Below, one piece after another: positions 35,061 to 46,650 of a stretch of 64,000 nt of DNA. A model generated the notes under the pieces. It had not been told where the DNA came from, did no database searches, and worked only from the letters and a program-made list of their open reading frames with translations. Within the stretch, counting starts at the first letter, position 1. The number at the start of each line of letters is the position of its first letter. Source of the stretch: Diphasiastrum complanatum (Eukaryota > Streptophyta > Lycopodiopsida > Lycopodiales > Lycopodiaceae); contig CM055107.1 in the NCBI GenBank assembly GCA_029204225.1, positions 29,911,410 to 29,975,409 of the forward strand, given 5' to 3'. The translations under genes were made by a program, and so were the position numbers.

Positions 35061-35590
35061 GGTGTGCCATTTTGGCCAAATCTTGATGCTTACAAGCTAT
35101 GTATATCATATGCGCATCAAACATCATCATGTCTATTTTTCAAAGTCATTTTGCTTTTTCAGCTCTAATTGTAGAGTTTAGAATTTGAGATTGGTATTTG
35201 CATTCTAGTAGTGGGCTTAAGTCATGCTTCCTTCCTACGTAAGGAGGGATTTGTTGGTAGTTCAGAAGTCACATGTGATTGAGTCTACATATGGCTGCTA
35301 AGGGTGTAGATAGGGATGCTTGTATTGCGAAATTCAATATCACTTGGGTGAAAGCCCGTAGTTTCTGCCGCAACCGTACGATGGGCATCTCGATATGCAC
35401 ATACAATCATGATGAGACATGCACTTTAGAGCCCAACACAAGGAAAATGCTAGGGGAGCACCGGCTATACTAGATAAAGGCATTGCTCGCATATTCATTG
35501 GTGTAGGAGCTTGCCAGCCATCTCACAATGGATTTAGTTCATATGTAGGCACCTCAAGCATAGGGCCCTCTACTATGACAACAAGTATAA
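35061..35590. other. Unassigned intron sequence
   Basis: Two overlapping short plus-strand frames occur here but match no family I recognise. Probably degraded transposon DNA. Confidence 0.35.
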
Positions 35591-36965
35591 CAGGGGCTGT
35601 TCTGGAGCTAGTTGTAGTTGATTAGCCAAAGCTTCCAAGAGTTAATCAGGGTCTAACTTTGCATTAAGTAAGGCCAAGAAGAATTGGTCTAGTGTCCTCT
35701 CTAGTAAGGACACTATAGAGGACATGCATGGGGAGTTGATAAATTTCATTCAGTTGTGGAGTATGACCTTGGGCAGTGGCTACATAAGAGAGAGCTTGGG
35801 CCTCCGTTGAGCATTCTTGTGTATTCATTGAACATTCTACTCAATTGTGGCCTGAACTAAAGGATGAGTCCATGGCCCATCTAGTTTAGGGGAAGCATCC
35901 TTGGCTAGCGGGATGGGTCTTGGTGGTAGACTTGGTGAAACCTGTTGCTTAGAGGATTGATCTAGAATGCCAAGGGGGATTGGCACCTTGGCTCAAAGGT
36001 TAGCGTTTAATTGGAGTTGGGCCCACCTAGCCTATCCAATTCTTAAGTGTATTTTAGCTCAGTTTGGATCAATTTAAGAATAGAATGGACTTGACATTAG
36101 TATCAAAGCAATTTCAGGTAAGGCGTATCATAGAGGATTGAAGTTGTCTCAAAAGAAGTTAAGATAGAAACTTGACTTAGTATTGACGCTTATAGGCTGC
36201 TGCTTCTTGAAAGAATCCTTGTGCACCCAATCCTTCATGAAAGTAAGCTTTGGAAGTCTATGTGAAGGGAATTCACCTTCTTTTGAGGACGGTTAGCTTT
36301 AGAACTCAAGATTTGAGAGAATTGCCATTGATGAATCACGTTCTCTCTAGGTACTTGATTAGGTCTAAGAAGATATCTAGAAGATGATGATTCTTATGAA
36401 GCCTATTTCCCTAACTTCGTTAATAAGGACACATGCCTTGAGGGAGGGGAAGGTGTGAAGTCCTTGTCTAACTAGGGTAAGTCCAAAGCCAGTTGTGTTT
36501 AGTTAGCTGGAGCTAGCAAGAAGTGGTCAATGTCTAACCTTTAGTTACGAAAGCCCAACAAGGCTAGGCTAGAGGTTAGGACTCAACAAAAATTACAAGA
36601 GAGGACACCCATGGGGAGTCAATAATCCCATAAGCACTTGTGGAGTATGACCTTGGGGGTTGTGGCTACATAAGAGGATGCTTCGAAATATGTTAGGCAT
36701 TTAATCAACTGTGGCATGAGCTTTGGGATGAGTCCATGGCTCATCAAGTCTAGGTGAAATATCCCCAATTAGTAGGATGGTGGGTCTTAGTGGTAGGGGA
36801 CGCTTTGAGGTTGTTTCTTAAAGAATTGATCTGGGATGTTGACAGGAATTGACTCTTGGGCTTAGTTTGAGCTTTATGATTGGGTGCTGAGTCATAATTC
36901 CATGTCTTTAGTGTTCCTAAGCTGATTTTTGGATCAAAGTCAAGTTAGATACTAGAATGACTTCA
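35590..36965 (+). mobile_element. Short LTR element with little interior (TRIM-like), degenerate
   Basis: Two related ~500 bp blocks (35590-~36092 and 36454-~36962) share long stretches such as 'gtggagtatgaccttggg', 'tggctacataagag' and 'gatgagtccatggc'. After the first is a degenerate primer site TTAGTATCAAAGCA near 36097. Before the second is a polypurine tract AGGGAGGGGAAGG (36441-36453), abutting TGTGAAGTCC. The interior is only ~350 bp with no pol. After the second block a primer-like ATTGGTGTTGGAATAATTC recurs, as if another unit began. Confidence 0.55.
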
Positions 36966-37744
36966 TATTGGTGTTGGAATAATTCAAGGTTAGGTGTGTC
37001 ATCAATTCCATCATAGGACTCAAAGCTGTCTACAAAGATGTGGAGGGAAATCTGAATAAATTGAGGATTACAGGCCAGTACTTCATGAAAGAACCTTTGC
37101 ATCAAGTTCTTCTTGAGAGTGAATCTTCAAAACTAAAGGGCATTCACTTTCAAGTTTCTTCTCAAAAATATCAGGCTGAGTTGAGGACATTTAACCAAAA
37201 CTCTACAAAACTCGAGAATGTACATGATTAGAGACAATTTTTATTGTCATGAGGGGCAACATTGGTGCATGCATGGAGGAAGATAGACAAGCATCTCAAA
37301 TTTGAAATGGAAGCTAGAATCCATCTAGGAGATCCATCTTTTTCATGGATTGTAACAAGGGAAGGTATGTTATTGCATTTTTCCTTTACATAAATCTAGT
37401 CTATGATAAATTTCTATGCAAACCCCATTCACACATGGGCCACGTTCAAAGGCAGAAAATAAAAAATAGTCCATGTGTCAAAGCATTTTTGGTGAGTTGC
37501 TGGATTATAGCTGATTTTGATGGAAGGCACTACCAGAAGTAAAAGCATACAGTTTAATGGTTGTATTCATTATTGTCATGGTAAATAATGAATGTGCGTG
37601 TTTCAAGAAAAGAACAACTATTTCTACATTCATCTAACTTAATTTCTAACGGATCTTTGTGTGTTTCTCAAGCATAATTTTCTCTATTTAGCTACTTCAT
37701 TGTGTCTATTGTGGATGTTATTCATTGTGATTTGAGTCTTTAAC
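36966..37744. other. Unassigned sequence, possibly a degenerate LTR at its right end
   Basis: No gene recognised. The last ~100 bp before the primer sites at 37745 are where a 5' LTR should end, but I cannot pair it confidently with the LTR at 39264. Confidence 0.35.
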
Positions 37745-39600
37745 TTGGTACTGGAGCACTTTCTTGGACAAAGTTCAACTATTTGGAGGGTGGTGCTAAG
37801 GACTTGGTATTAGAGCACTTATTTTGTGCTGCAAGTGTAGCATGCACGACTTGGGAGGTGTACGCATCCATGTCTTGTTGTATAGGGGCAAAAGCATTGG
37901 ATGAATGGGTGCTGCCAAAACCAAAAAAAGGAAGAACTTGAGGGGTGATGGAAGGTGTTGCTGTAAGAGGAGTTGATTTGGTCTTTTGACGAATAGTGCT
38001 CTTTGAGAAACAATATTCTCTTTGAATTAGTGAGTTACGGGATTCTTAGTTAGGTACATTACATACATTGATTGCTTGAGACCTATAGAGATATGCTCTA
38101 TGGTGAATCATGGTGGGATCATGATATTTTTTGTGCAACCTCATAATCTTGTTGACTCACTATGTATTTCTTTGAATAACTAGTTTCGTATGCATGCATA
38201 AACTAGTTGAGAAAACATAGAAATATTGATGAGAATTGTCTGGAGTCAATTATTCTCAAGCTAATAGAATATTTGGACAACTAAGCGAGTCAAAAGTGTT
38301 ATTTTTGAGTTAGTTCCATAAACTTATAGTATGAACTTATTCGTCGATGTTGTTGGTTATATGTATTGGTCATTTTAGGAATCGTTTAGAGGGTTATGTG
38401 CATATGAAACATAGGAAAATTTTGGTTCAAGTTATTTCCCGGTGGAAATAAGTGGGATTGCTAGGAAATTCTCCCGAAAACTTGGATGGAGTTGGATGTT
38501 TAGCACGAACCAAAGGTCAAAAGCTTCACATAATAATGAACCTTAAGTTATTCTAGATTTTTCTTAAGAGTGAAGGTATCTAGATGCATTCTAGATCGAG
38601 CCCTAAAGGATATTGGAAGGATACCTTGTGCCATGACTAAAGTAAAAATGAGAACTGTATGTCACATCTCTCAATGCGCATCGTGAGTTGAGTTGATTCC
38701 TTTTAAGTTCGAAACTTTCCTCATGGAAAGGACTTCTTAGAATGACTCATACATCTTCTAAGAGCAGTAACTTTCATACTTTTTATGTACTCTTGGCTAT
38801 TCTCTTGTTATTGGGTGTGAATTCACGATTCAATGAATTATGGTTGGCGAATCATAATTTGGATTCTAATCATTGTATTAGGAATCACAAATTAACACTT
38901 GATCAGTGGAGAGGACAAAATGTGAAAATGATGATTCAGGAGAAGTTCTTTGTTTCCGAAGTATTTTTTCTTTTATAGATTGCACTTGATGGGAATTGGG
39001 CGTATAAAACTTATAAAAAATGGAACTCCCGGAAGTATATTATATACATCACATCTTTCATGTAAGCCGACTCAAGAAAAGTCTACATGGAGGGGACCAT
39101 TTGGGTTCTAGAGATCAATTGGACATGTTGGAAGAGCCATCAGATAGAACCATTTTTGAGCCTAAAAGTACTAGATTTGAGAACTAAACAATGTGGAGTT
39201 GTATAGTTGTTGAGTATCTAGTTCAATGGAATGTGGACAAAATTTGTTTAAGGGGGGAAGTATGTCATGGCCACAACTGTTTGACCTTGGATTTATATTC
39301 CGTAAAGGGTTTGTAAGGCCTAGCTTGATGACCCTCATGGTATAAAATCATAACTAATGGTTTGGAGGCTTAAAACCCAAACATTAAGTTGTGTTCCAAG
39401 TTATTACTATATGGAACCCCCAATATATGACTTACATAATATTTTCAATTTTTCACTTTTGTCAATATTGGGTTATTCCCCAATAGCATGTGGCCATTTG
39501 GTCAATGTGGAAAGTTGCATAAGCCTAAACATACCCATTTTGATGGGACCCATTATCATTTTTCTGTTGAATACTACATAGGGACATTTTTGATACCATG
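37745..39600 (+). mobile_element. Degenerate Ty3/gypsy element: duplicated primer site, pol C-terminus, polypurine tract, 3' LTR start
   Basis: Primer-site-like TTGGTACTGGAGCAC at 37745 and TTGGTATTAGAGCAC at 37804 are 59 bp apart. At about 39040-39240 the plus strand encodes a pol C-terminal tail ('YIHHIFHVSRLKKSLHGGD' and a chromodomain-like 'EYLVQWN'). Then AAGGGGGGAAG (39252-39262) acts as polypurine tract before TATGTCATGGCC, the likely LTR start. Gag and most of pol are missing. The 3' limit is uncertain. Confidence 0.55.
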
Positions 39601-40050
39601 ATTTCTTTGCAGAAGGGCATTGCAAAGCACTTGTTGCTGATATAGTATAATATAGATCAAAAAATGATCATTATGCATTGATTTGGTCCTACTATTATGT
39701 TTTACTATGATGAAAATGTTCTCAAAACTTCGTAATTGTGCACTACCTCGTTATTCATAGAGAAGTTTCTCCTCTTGAGGCTATACCGTAACTTGGATAA
39801 AGACAAGGTGGTGTTAACTCCACTTTTATCTATTTAGAGATTTCTACAAGGAATTTTTTTTTTTTATCTCTATAAGACTATGCTTAATTTTGACATTACT
39901 GGTAGATGTAAACAACCACTTTCAGTAACCTCAACAACAGGATATGTCTTTTTGAAAAAACAAGGTAAGGCGAGTAAATAACCTGTCAAAAAGAGGGAAA
40001 ATGACAACAAAATGTATACAAAAAATCTCTCCTAGGACTGTTTAGCACCG
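39601..40050. other. Unassigned intron sequence
   Basis: AT-rich, no recognisable domain. It may include the rest of the 3' LTR of the preceding gypsy relic. Confidence 0.35.
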
Positions 40051-40052
40051 TC

Positions 40053-40070
40053 TCCCCGGCAACGGCACCA
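40053..40070 (-). promoter_or_regulatory. Primer binding site of Athila/Tat type (Asp tRNA), relic
   Basis: The minus strand reads TGGTGCCGTTGCCGGGGA, close to the TGGCGCCGTTGCCGGGGA site known from plant Athila/Tat gypsy elements, with one substitution. If real, the LTR lies to the right (40071-~40670) and the element's interior to the left. No coding part was found. Confidence 0.5.
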
Positions 40071-40672
40071 AAAATAATCTTTGACCCTTTCCGTGCCTCT
40101 CTTATCGTGTGGATCTAGAGGGCAAACAGGGGGTTTAATGGATCTCAAACCGGGTGAGTGTCGTGTGTACTAACAGGCTTCGATCCAGGATAAACAAGGT
40201 AATGGGAGTGAGAATCTAGGCTAACTAAGTTTGTCAAGCTTAGTGTTGGATCTGAAGTGAAATGAGCCTGGATTTGGGGTGAAGTTCATCTCTTGCCTCT
40301 TCTCTTTTTGTGTTCTTTTTCATGCTTTCTTTTCTTGGTTTTGGTCTTTCTTGGTTATCTAGGCATCTTTGGCTCTAGATCTTCTCCTCAAGAGGTTGAT
40401 CTTCTCAAGGGAGGTGAACTATGTATTGAAATCTACCTACGGATATTAATGATCGCCAAAGTGTGGATTTAACACTTATTTTGGTTGTGTGTAGATTTTG
40501 TGAGCTATTTTTTTTAAACTAGTTGAATGCGTGCTTGTGCTAATGATGATTCATGATTGTAATAGCATGATTAACAATAACAAAACAAGCATTCATCATC
40601 CACAATGAGGAATTACACACACACAAAAAAAAAGATGTCGTTGACACACAAATGATAGGAAGGGGAGGAGAT

Positions 40673-40673
<1 letters not shown>

Positions 40674-40722
<49 letters not shown>
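40674..40722. repeat. (CT)n microsatellite at LINE-A 5' boundary
   Basis: Pure CT/TC repeat of 49 bp. A LINE copy begins directly after it, as at 54274 and 57763. Confidence 0.95.
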
Positions 40723-40725
<3 letters not shown>

Positions 40726-42086
40726 GATGGTGCCCCACGATGTGCTCAGTGATGGTGCTCCAGCCAACGTTGGTGCTCTACGACCCTGACCGCCCTGTGC
40801 CTGCTGTCCACCGCCCTAGGTCTGCCCTACCCTGTCTGCCCTACCTGTCCACTCAGTTTCTGTCGGTCATGTCCGCCCTACCGCTCCGGTCCTGCCTTCC
40901 CTGACCAGTCCCTACCTGTCCGCTCAGGCCCTGTCCGCATCTCTGCTATGGCCTCAATCAAAAAGGGGGGTCTCCTTCGCCCCCCTCTTCTCCTGCTTGC
41001 CAATCATCTGCTCCCGCTGACCTGGCCATCACTGGCTCTTCTTTTACAGGCTTGTCATTTGTCGGCCAGTCATCACCTCATCTTCCATTGCCAGCCATTG
41101 CCAATGTACCGGTCCCGATTTTATCTTCTGTAGATGCCTATCTATCCCTGCAGAGCAATTACAACCTAGCAACTTATCCAACTTTGACTCTCTTCACAGC
41201 TACTTACAACATTAGTTCAAAGAAGTATTTTAATGTATCGAGAAATTGCAGCTACAAAATCAGACGCTTCATGGAGAACTTATCAAAGTCGGTCTTCAAA
41301 ATAAGGACTTACAAAGCACTATCGACATGATGAAAGTGAATGGGATGCAGGATCTTCATTTGCAACAAGATGTGGAAAGTAAAATCTCGTCGTTGACAAA
41401 GGAAGTGGAAGAAACTCGTACTTGGGCTTCGGTTCTTAAGCAAGATGGTAATTCCTCTAAGTTAGTGAATTCTTCCTTAGAGAATGTTTTTACAGAACAC
41501 GAGCGAAGAGCCAAAAAGGCTCTCAAACAAGGCCCTTGATGAGGCGAAAGACCTTCTTGTATCTAAGCTCTCCAGCGGCTGGCATCCCTTGGTATCTCAC
41601 AGGAGGTCATTGCTGCTATAATCACATTATATGAGAGAGTTTTGGCTCGTTTCCGTGATGGAGATGGGATGGTCCTCATATATTCATAGTACGGTAGGAG
41701 TAAAGCAGGGCTGTCCTTTGTCACCCACGCTCTTTGCTCTATACATTGATGACCTTGAGCGGATCATTCAAGAAGAAGGTGGGGATGGCTGTCCTCTAGC
41801 AGAAATTGTTATTCCTATCCTTCTTTATGCAGATGATGTGGTTCTACTATCTAGTTCAGCTGCAGGACTTCAGCGAAATCTGGATGCCTTGTATACTTTC
41901 TGTCAGATATGGGGGCTGATGGCGAACGTTGGTAAGACTAAGGTTATGGTGTTTAACACCAACAGACAACATATGAGAGATACTATGTTCTACTTTGATG
42001 GACAGCTCCTAGAGATAGTGGCGTCTTACACATACCTGGGTGTTCTCTTTTCTGGTCCATTGCTTTCTTTTAGACCAGCTGCATTG
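40723..42086 (+). pseudogene. LINE-A, 5' part: ORF1 coiled coil joined to RT
   Basis: ORF1 start MASIKKGG at 40948 parallels MAPKKKGG of LINE-E (54533). The coiled coil (41246-41539) ends with KEVEETRTWASVLKQ and RRAKKAL, as in LINE-E. After DEAKDLLVSKLS (~41546-41580) the sequence jumps to RT 'LGISQEVIAAIITLYERVLA' near 41595. Endonuclease and half of RT are missing. RT then reads TVGVKQGCPLSPTLFALYID, ILLYADDVVLL and SYTYLGVLFSG. The YADD catalytic box is intact. The chromovirus at 42092 interrupts it. Confidence 0.85.
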
Positions 42087-42091
42087 GCTAG

Positions 42092-42433
42092 TGTAATAGT
42101 TCCTAACACCACAGTCGGGCAAACACTAACTGATCCACCCAACCTTGCCTACCCCCTAATATGGAGCAAGCCCCTCCTAGCCCAGTATGAGGACTGGTAG
42201 CATGCATACTGCCGAGTGTCGGAGTGTCGGCCACGTGGCACTGATGTGGCCGACTGCACGTCGGGACCCAACGTGCGGCCCTATCCTGCTGACAGGGTCC
42301 CTAGGCTGTGTTAGGCCCGCCATGGCTATGGACCGTTCCGAGGCACACTACTCACACTGTCTTGCCCTGTTGGTCGGGTACGCTGGACACGACCCTGACT
42401 GTGGTATTTGACCTCCTGTGTTCTCTAGGGTTC
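42092..42433 (-). repeat. 3' LTR, outer tandem copy (lacks ~24 bp of U3)
   Basis: Starts TGTAATAGTTCC next to the GCTAG duplication. It ends at 'ctctagggttc', where the inner copy begins without a spacer. The last ~24 bp present in the 5' LTR (ggcactggttacgtgctcgtaaca) are missing. Confidence 0.85.
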
Positions 42434-42777
42434 TGTAATAGATCCTAACACCACAATAGGGAAAACACTAACTGATCCACCCAACCTTGCCTACTCCCTG
42501 ATATAGAGTAAGCCCCTCCTGGCCCAGTGTGAGGACTGGTAGCAATGCAACTGCCAAGTGTCGGCCACGTGTCACTGACGTGGCCGACTGCACGTCGGGT
42601 CCGAACTGGAAGCCCTGTCCTGCTGACAGGGTGGCCCGCCATGGCTATGGACCGTGCTGGGGCACACTACTCACACTGTCTTGCCCTGTTGGGCGTGTAC
42701 GCTGGACATGACCTTGACTGTGGTATCTGACCTATCTGTGTTCTCTAGGGTTCGGCATTGTTCACGAGCTCATAACA
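42434..42777 (-). repeat. 3' LTR, inner tandem copy
   Basis: 344 bp, TGTAATAGATCC to GAGCTCATAACA. It is followed by the polypurine tract (minus-strand AAGGGGGAGGGAG, 42778-42790). It differs from the other copies at several sites, for example 'ccgaactggaag' for 'cccaacgtgcgg'. Confidence 0.85.
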
Positions 42778-42787
42778 CTCCCTCCCC

Positions 42788-43235
42788 CTTAAGAACCGTC
42801 TTGGTCCTCTAAGACAAAGTCTAGAAAAATCTTGCGAAGGACGCTGCCTCTTTCCCAAGTGACATTCTCAACAGGCTGATCATTCCACTTGACCAGATAT
42901 TCAGAGTATGACGAGTCTGCGTCTCTCTGCATCAAGAATCTCCTCTGGTTCATGTGGAGGTTGCTGAGGATCCAATGGGAGAACTAGAACATTGTCCCCT
43001 ACCAGATTTTCTGATCTGGCTAAGGCTTTTCGTAACTGACCTACATGAAAGACTGGAAAAACCTTACTACTGTGTGGGAGTTCTAGTTCATAGGTGACCT
43101 CGCCTAGTCTCCTACTAATGGTAAAGGGACCACAATACCTTGGAGACAACTTAGCACACACTCCTGATTTGAGGGTTTCAGAGTCAACTGGGACTCTCAA
43201 GTAGACTCTCAAGTCAGACGATTAACTGCTAGCTG
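42788..43235 (-). pseudogene. Pol C-terminus with chromodomain-like tail
   Basis: The minus strand reads VYLRVPVDSETLKSGVCAKL, SPRYCGPF, ELPHSSKVFPVFHVGQLRK, the usual region after gypsy integrase. After a frame change it continues EYLVKWNDQPVENVTWE, a chromodomain core, and ends in a TAA overlapping the polypurine tract (42788-42790). The chromodomain, which can steer integration to marked chromatin, places the element among chromoviruses. Confidence 0.82.
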
Positions 43236-43850
43236 AGCATATTCCTTGAAAAATCGTCTGTAATATCCCGCCAAACATAAAAAGATCTGAAGCTCTAAAA
43301 TATTCTGAGGTCTCAGCCCACTGAGTATGGCTTTGACCTTATTAGGGTCCCTAATTAATCCCATCTGCCGAGATAATGTGACCCAAATAAGCTACTTCTT
43401 CAACGAAGAATTCACACTTAGGTTTCTTAGCATAAAGCTTACGCTTTCTAAGCAGTCGAAACACCTTTCTGAGATGTTTAAGATCTCATCTTACTGTACA
43501 CGAGGATGTCATCTAAAAATACGACTACAAATTTACCCAAGTATGGTCTGAGGACACTGTTCATCAAGGTCATAAAAGATAGCTGGAGCATTTGTGAGCC
43601 CAAAAGGCATCACCTTAAACTCATAATGACCATGACGAGTCCTAAAAGCTGTTTTCGGAACATCCTCCGACTTTATAAGGACTTGATGATATCCCGATCT
43701 TAGGTCTATTTGACTGAAAAATTTAGCCCCGTCGAGTTGATCAAACAACTTGTCTGCCCAAGGCATTGGGTACTTATTCTTAATTGTGACTTTATTGAGG
43801 GTTCTATAATCTACGCAAAGACGCATAGACCCCTCTTTCTTTTTCACCAA
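43236..43850 (-). pseudogene. Ty3/gypsy reverse transcriptase, C-terminal deletion
   Basis: Motifs: [44 protein letters not shown], a frame break, then '[12 protein letters not shown]' near 43500 and 'YYRRFFKEYAQLAV' near 43240. It then joins the post-integrase region directly, so RNase H and integrase are deleted. FLDD is a normal catalytic variant of YxDD. Confidence 0.82.
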
Positions 43851-43990
43851 AAGGACTGGTGAGGCCCATGGTGAACTACTGGTCTGAATTTGCCCTTTCC
43901 CAAGATACTATGTTAACTGCCTAGTTATTTCTTCATCCTCTGTTCGGCTGACCCGATACGGAGGTTTAGAAACAGGTGCTGTTACATGAT

Positions 43991-44776
43991 CTACTTCTCT
44001 ACTAGGTGGTAAACCATGTGGTAAAACAAAGTTTCTAATCTACTAATTTTCTGCTGTAAAGAACTAGAGATAGAAACTTCTGGAAAGTCACATAAGAATA
44101 CCTGATGGTCGTCGTCTCCGATTAGCTGACAGAGCTCTGAACTGTAGACCATAGGACTGTTGGGAACATCATGCTCCCCATGCAACTGGATCTCTCGGCC
44201 TTTATGCTGAAAGCTGAGGGTGTTCTCCTGATAATTTCTATGGAGGGAAGGTCCTAAGCTGTAGAGCCAATCTCTCCCGAGAACAATGTCTGTGCGATCC
44301 AGGTGCATTATCTGAAAGTTTATTTCATCTTGATACCCCTGAATACCAGGATTTAAATTACTTACCATAGTTTCCCAAATTTTCTTGTCTTCACCCTTAG
44401 CTAATGAAACTATGTACCTATGTTGACTAGGTACTTCTGGAAGTCTGAGTTTTTTAACTAGGGTGTAGTTGATGAAATTATGGGTTGCCCCATCATCAAC
44501 CATGACTCTGACTGACTGGTTGACCACTTTCCCATGCATACGTACTCGGTCATGCGGCCCAAAGTTGAAGTGTCTCGCTAGCATTGCAGAGGTTAGTTGG
44601 CAACAGTGTTCATGGTCTTCATGAAACACCATGATCTCGGAAGCTGCCGAGTCACTTGGGAAACTTACTGTCTGAACAAGATGAACTCGTTTTTTATCTT
44701 TCCTATCTTTTTTAGTGAACGGCCCCTTGGGACACTGTCTGACTGTGTCCCCCTTGCCCATGCACACAAAGCACAA
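43991..44776 (-). pseudogene. Zinc knuckle-protease part of chromovirus gag-pol
   Basis: 261 codons. The zinc knuckle at the start reads CFVCMGKGDTVRQC, with Asp where the zinc-binding His should be. The protease active site is VMVDDGATHNFIN, where D[S/T]G has become DDG; the ILGRDWL-equivalent VLGRDWLYSLG is present. Both changes predict loss of function. The frame ends just before RT, where shifts begin. Confidence 0.8.
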
Positions 44777-44879
44777 ACGTTCTTATTTGGCTTTTTCAAA
44801 ATCTTTTGGTTTTAAGGGCTGTATGAGAGATGGGCGTTTCTAAGGAGTTACTGTTTTCTCCCAGGCTTCCCAGGCTCTA

Positions 44880-45483
44880 TCAAGTTCGTTTTCTGGTAAA
44901 AAACTCTCTTAGGAAGGCTTCTTCAAAAGCTTTCCATGGCCGAGGAGTCTGTCCAGTCTCCTGGAGGTTTAACCACCACTTATAGGCCATGGGCCCTAGG
45001 AAAAGACTGGCCTCAATAGCTTGCAAATGGTTAGGGGTCTGTTTAAGAGCATGAATGTTCTTCCATTTGCTGAGGAAGGTTTGTAGAATATCTGCGTTTC
45101 TATCCTTCTCTTCCCCAATAAAAGTAGGAGGCTTTAAAGACACTGGGATGAGACCGCATAGGCTCACCCAAAACTGATGGAAGTGGAGAAGGGGACGGCT
45201 GAGAAATGGATGGGAGGCTTCCTTTCGCGGAGTCCAAAATTAAACTTTTGAGCTCGGCAAACGAGTCGTCCATACTGGATTTGAAATTGGCGAAAGCTAG
45301 TTTCAATTCATCCACTTCTGTTACCAAGTGGAGATACTGCTCCTTGGTAACCAATTCGTCGAGTTCTTCGGCGAATTGTTCCTGTTCCATGGGTTCTTTC
45401 CCCCTACTAAAAGTCAAGGCCTCTGTTTCAAGTTCGTCAATGCCTCTCTCCGGGGATTGATCAGGTCCCTGAGAAGTGGTCAT
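44880..45483 (-). pseudogene. Chromovirus gag, frameshifted
   Basis: The start MTTSQGPDQSPERGIDELE at 45483 is open to about 45120. The continuation lies in another frame (45167-44880): SLKPPTFIGEEKDRNADILQ, FLGPMAYKWWLNLQETGQ, PWKAFEEAFLREF, a typical gag core. A stop and a second shift separate it from the zinc knuckle at 44776. A 0.8 kb leader (45484-46280) separates it from the primer site. Confidence 0.82.
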
Positions 45484-46280
45484 TTTCAGAAGTGGAAGAG
45501 AGGTACCTTAACTTCTGACTGAAAATAAGAAAAAAGATTGACTAAACTGGAAAAACGAAAGTAGAATACTTAGCTCTTTCTTAGGACTGTACTTCCAAAG
45601 AGAAAAGCAAGAAACCCCCTCAGTTCTTCCACAGCTGTCCAATCCTTCCTCTCGAACTGCCCAAAAGCTCAGGTCTGAAACCGCCAAATCAAACTCAAGA
45701 TCCTGATTTCAAGGGGACAGTAGGTCGCTGATCTGAGTTCAACCTGATCCCTACTTTTGATCTGAGAAATTCGGATTACTAGCTAAATTTTGCAGAACAA
45801 ATTTCGATAGCTGTGGGGAGCACCCTCGCTAGCTGGAAAACAGCTTTGTGGCTTCCCCAAAATCTGATTTGTGGGCGAGAAACGGTTCCAATCTCTGAAG
45901 TTTTTACAGCTCCCTGATCGCTGGTCTGTAGCAACAAAATCTGGTGCAAAGACTTCTGAAAGTCGGAAAAAACAGGGGTGAATCTTCAATTTGATTCCCC
46001 TTTGTCTAGCGCTGGACTTATCCTTTGATTTCAGGTAGAAATCGGATCAAACTTGATGGATTTACTTCTGAAAAATCCAAACTGAAAGCTGATTTTACAG
46101 CGACCTACCTATGCTAGAAATCTGGTCACAAAAAACAAGTAATTCCACCGACATTTCCTCAGTAGAAGGCTGTCTCTACAGCGCTGGCCCTGCTCTCTCA
46201 GTTTCTGAAAAGTTCAAGAGATTCTATACACTCTATCTACTTTCTCCACTTCTACTACTAAGCTCCCAAAGAAGGAGATG

Positions 46281-46645
46281 GCTCTGATACCAGTGTAATA
46301 GTTCCTAACACCACAGTAGGGCAAACACTAACTGATCCACCCAACCTTGCCTACCCCCTGATATGGAGCAAGCCCCTCCTAGCCCAGTGTGAGGACTGGT
46401 AGCATGCATACTGCCAAGTGTCGGCCACGTGGCACTGATGTGGCCGACTGCACGTCGGGACCCAACGTGGGGCCCTATCCTACTGACAGGGTCCCTAGTT
46501 AGGCCCTCCATGGATATGGACTGTGCCGGGGTACACTACTCACACTATCTTGCCCTGTTGGTCGTGTACATTGGACATGACCCTGACTGTGGTATCTGAC
46601 CTCCTGTGTTCTCTAGGGTTTGGCACTGGTTACGTGCTCGTAACA
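46281..46645 (-). repeat. Chromovirus primer site and 5' LTR
   Basis: The LTR is 46294-46645 (352 bp), TGTAATAG to CTCGTAACA on the plus strand. The primer site TGGTATCAGAGC is at 46281-46292 on the minus strand, matching initiator-methionine tRNA. The target duplication GCTAG follows at 46646. Confidence 0.9.
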
Positions 46646-46650
46646 GCTAG

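Larger units (their letters stand above)
42092..46645 (-). mobile_element. Chromovirus-type Ty3/gypsy element, internally deleted, with tandem 3' LTR
   Basis: Complete insertion bounded by the perfect 5 bp duplication GCTAG (42087-42091 and 46646-46650). LTR ends are TGTAATAG and CTCGTAACA on the plus strand. Right to left: 5' LTR, primer site, leader, gag, zinc knuckle-protease, RT, then the post-integrase region with a chromodomain-like tail, polypurine tract, and two tandem 3' LTR copies. RNase H and integrase are deleted. Frames contain shifts, so it is inactive. It splits LINE-A and is therefore younger than it. Confidence 0.92.
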
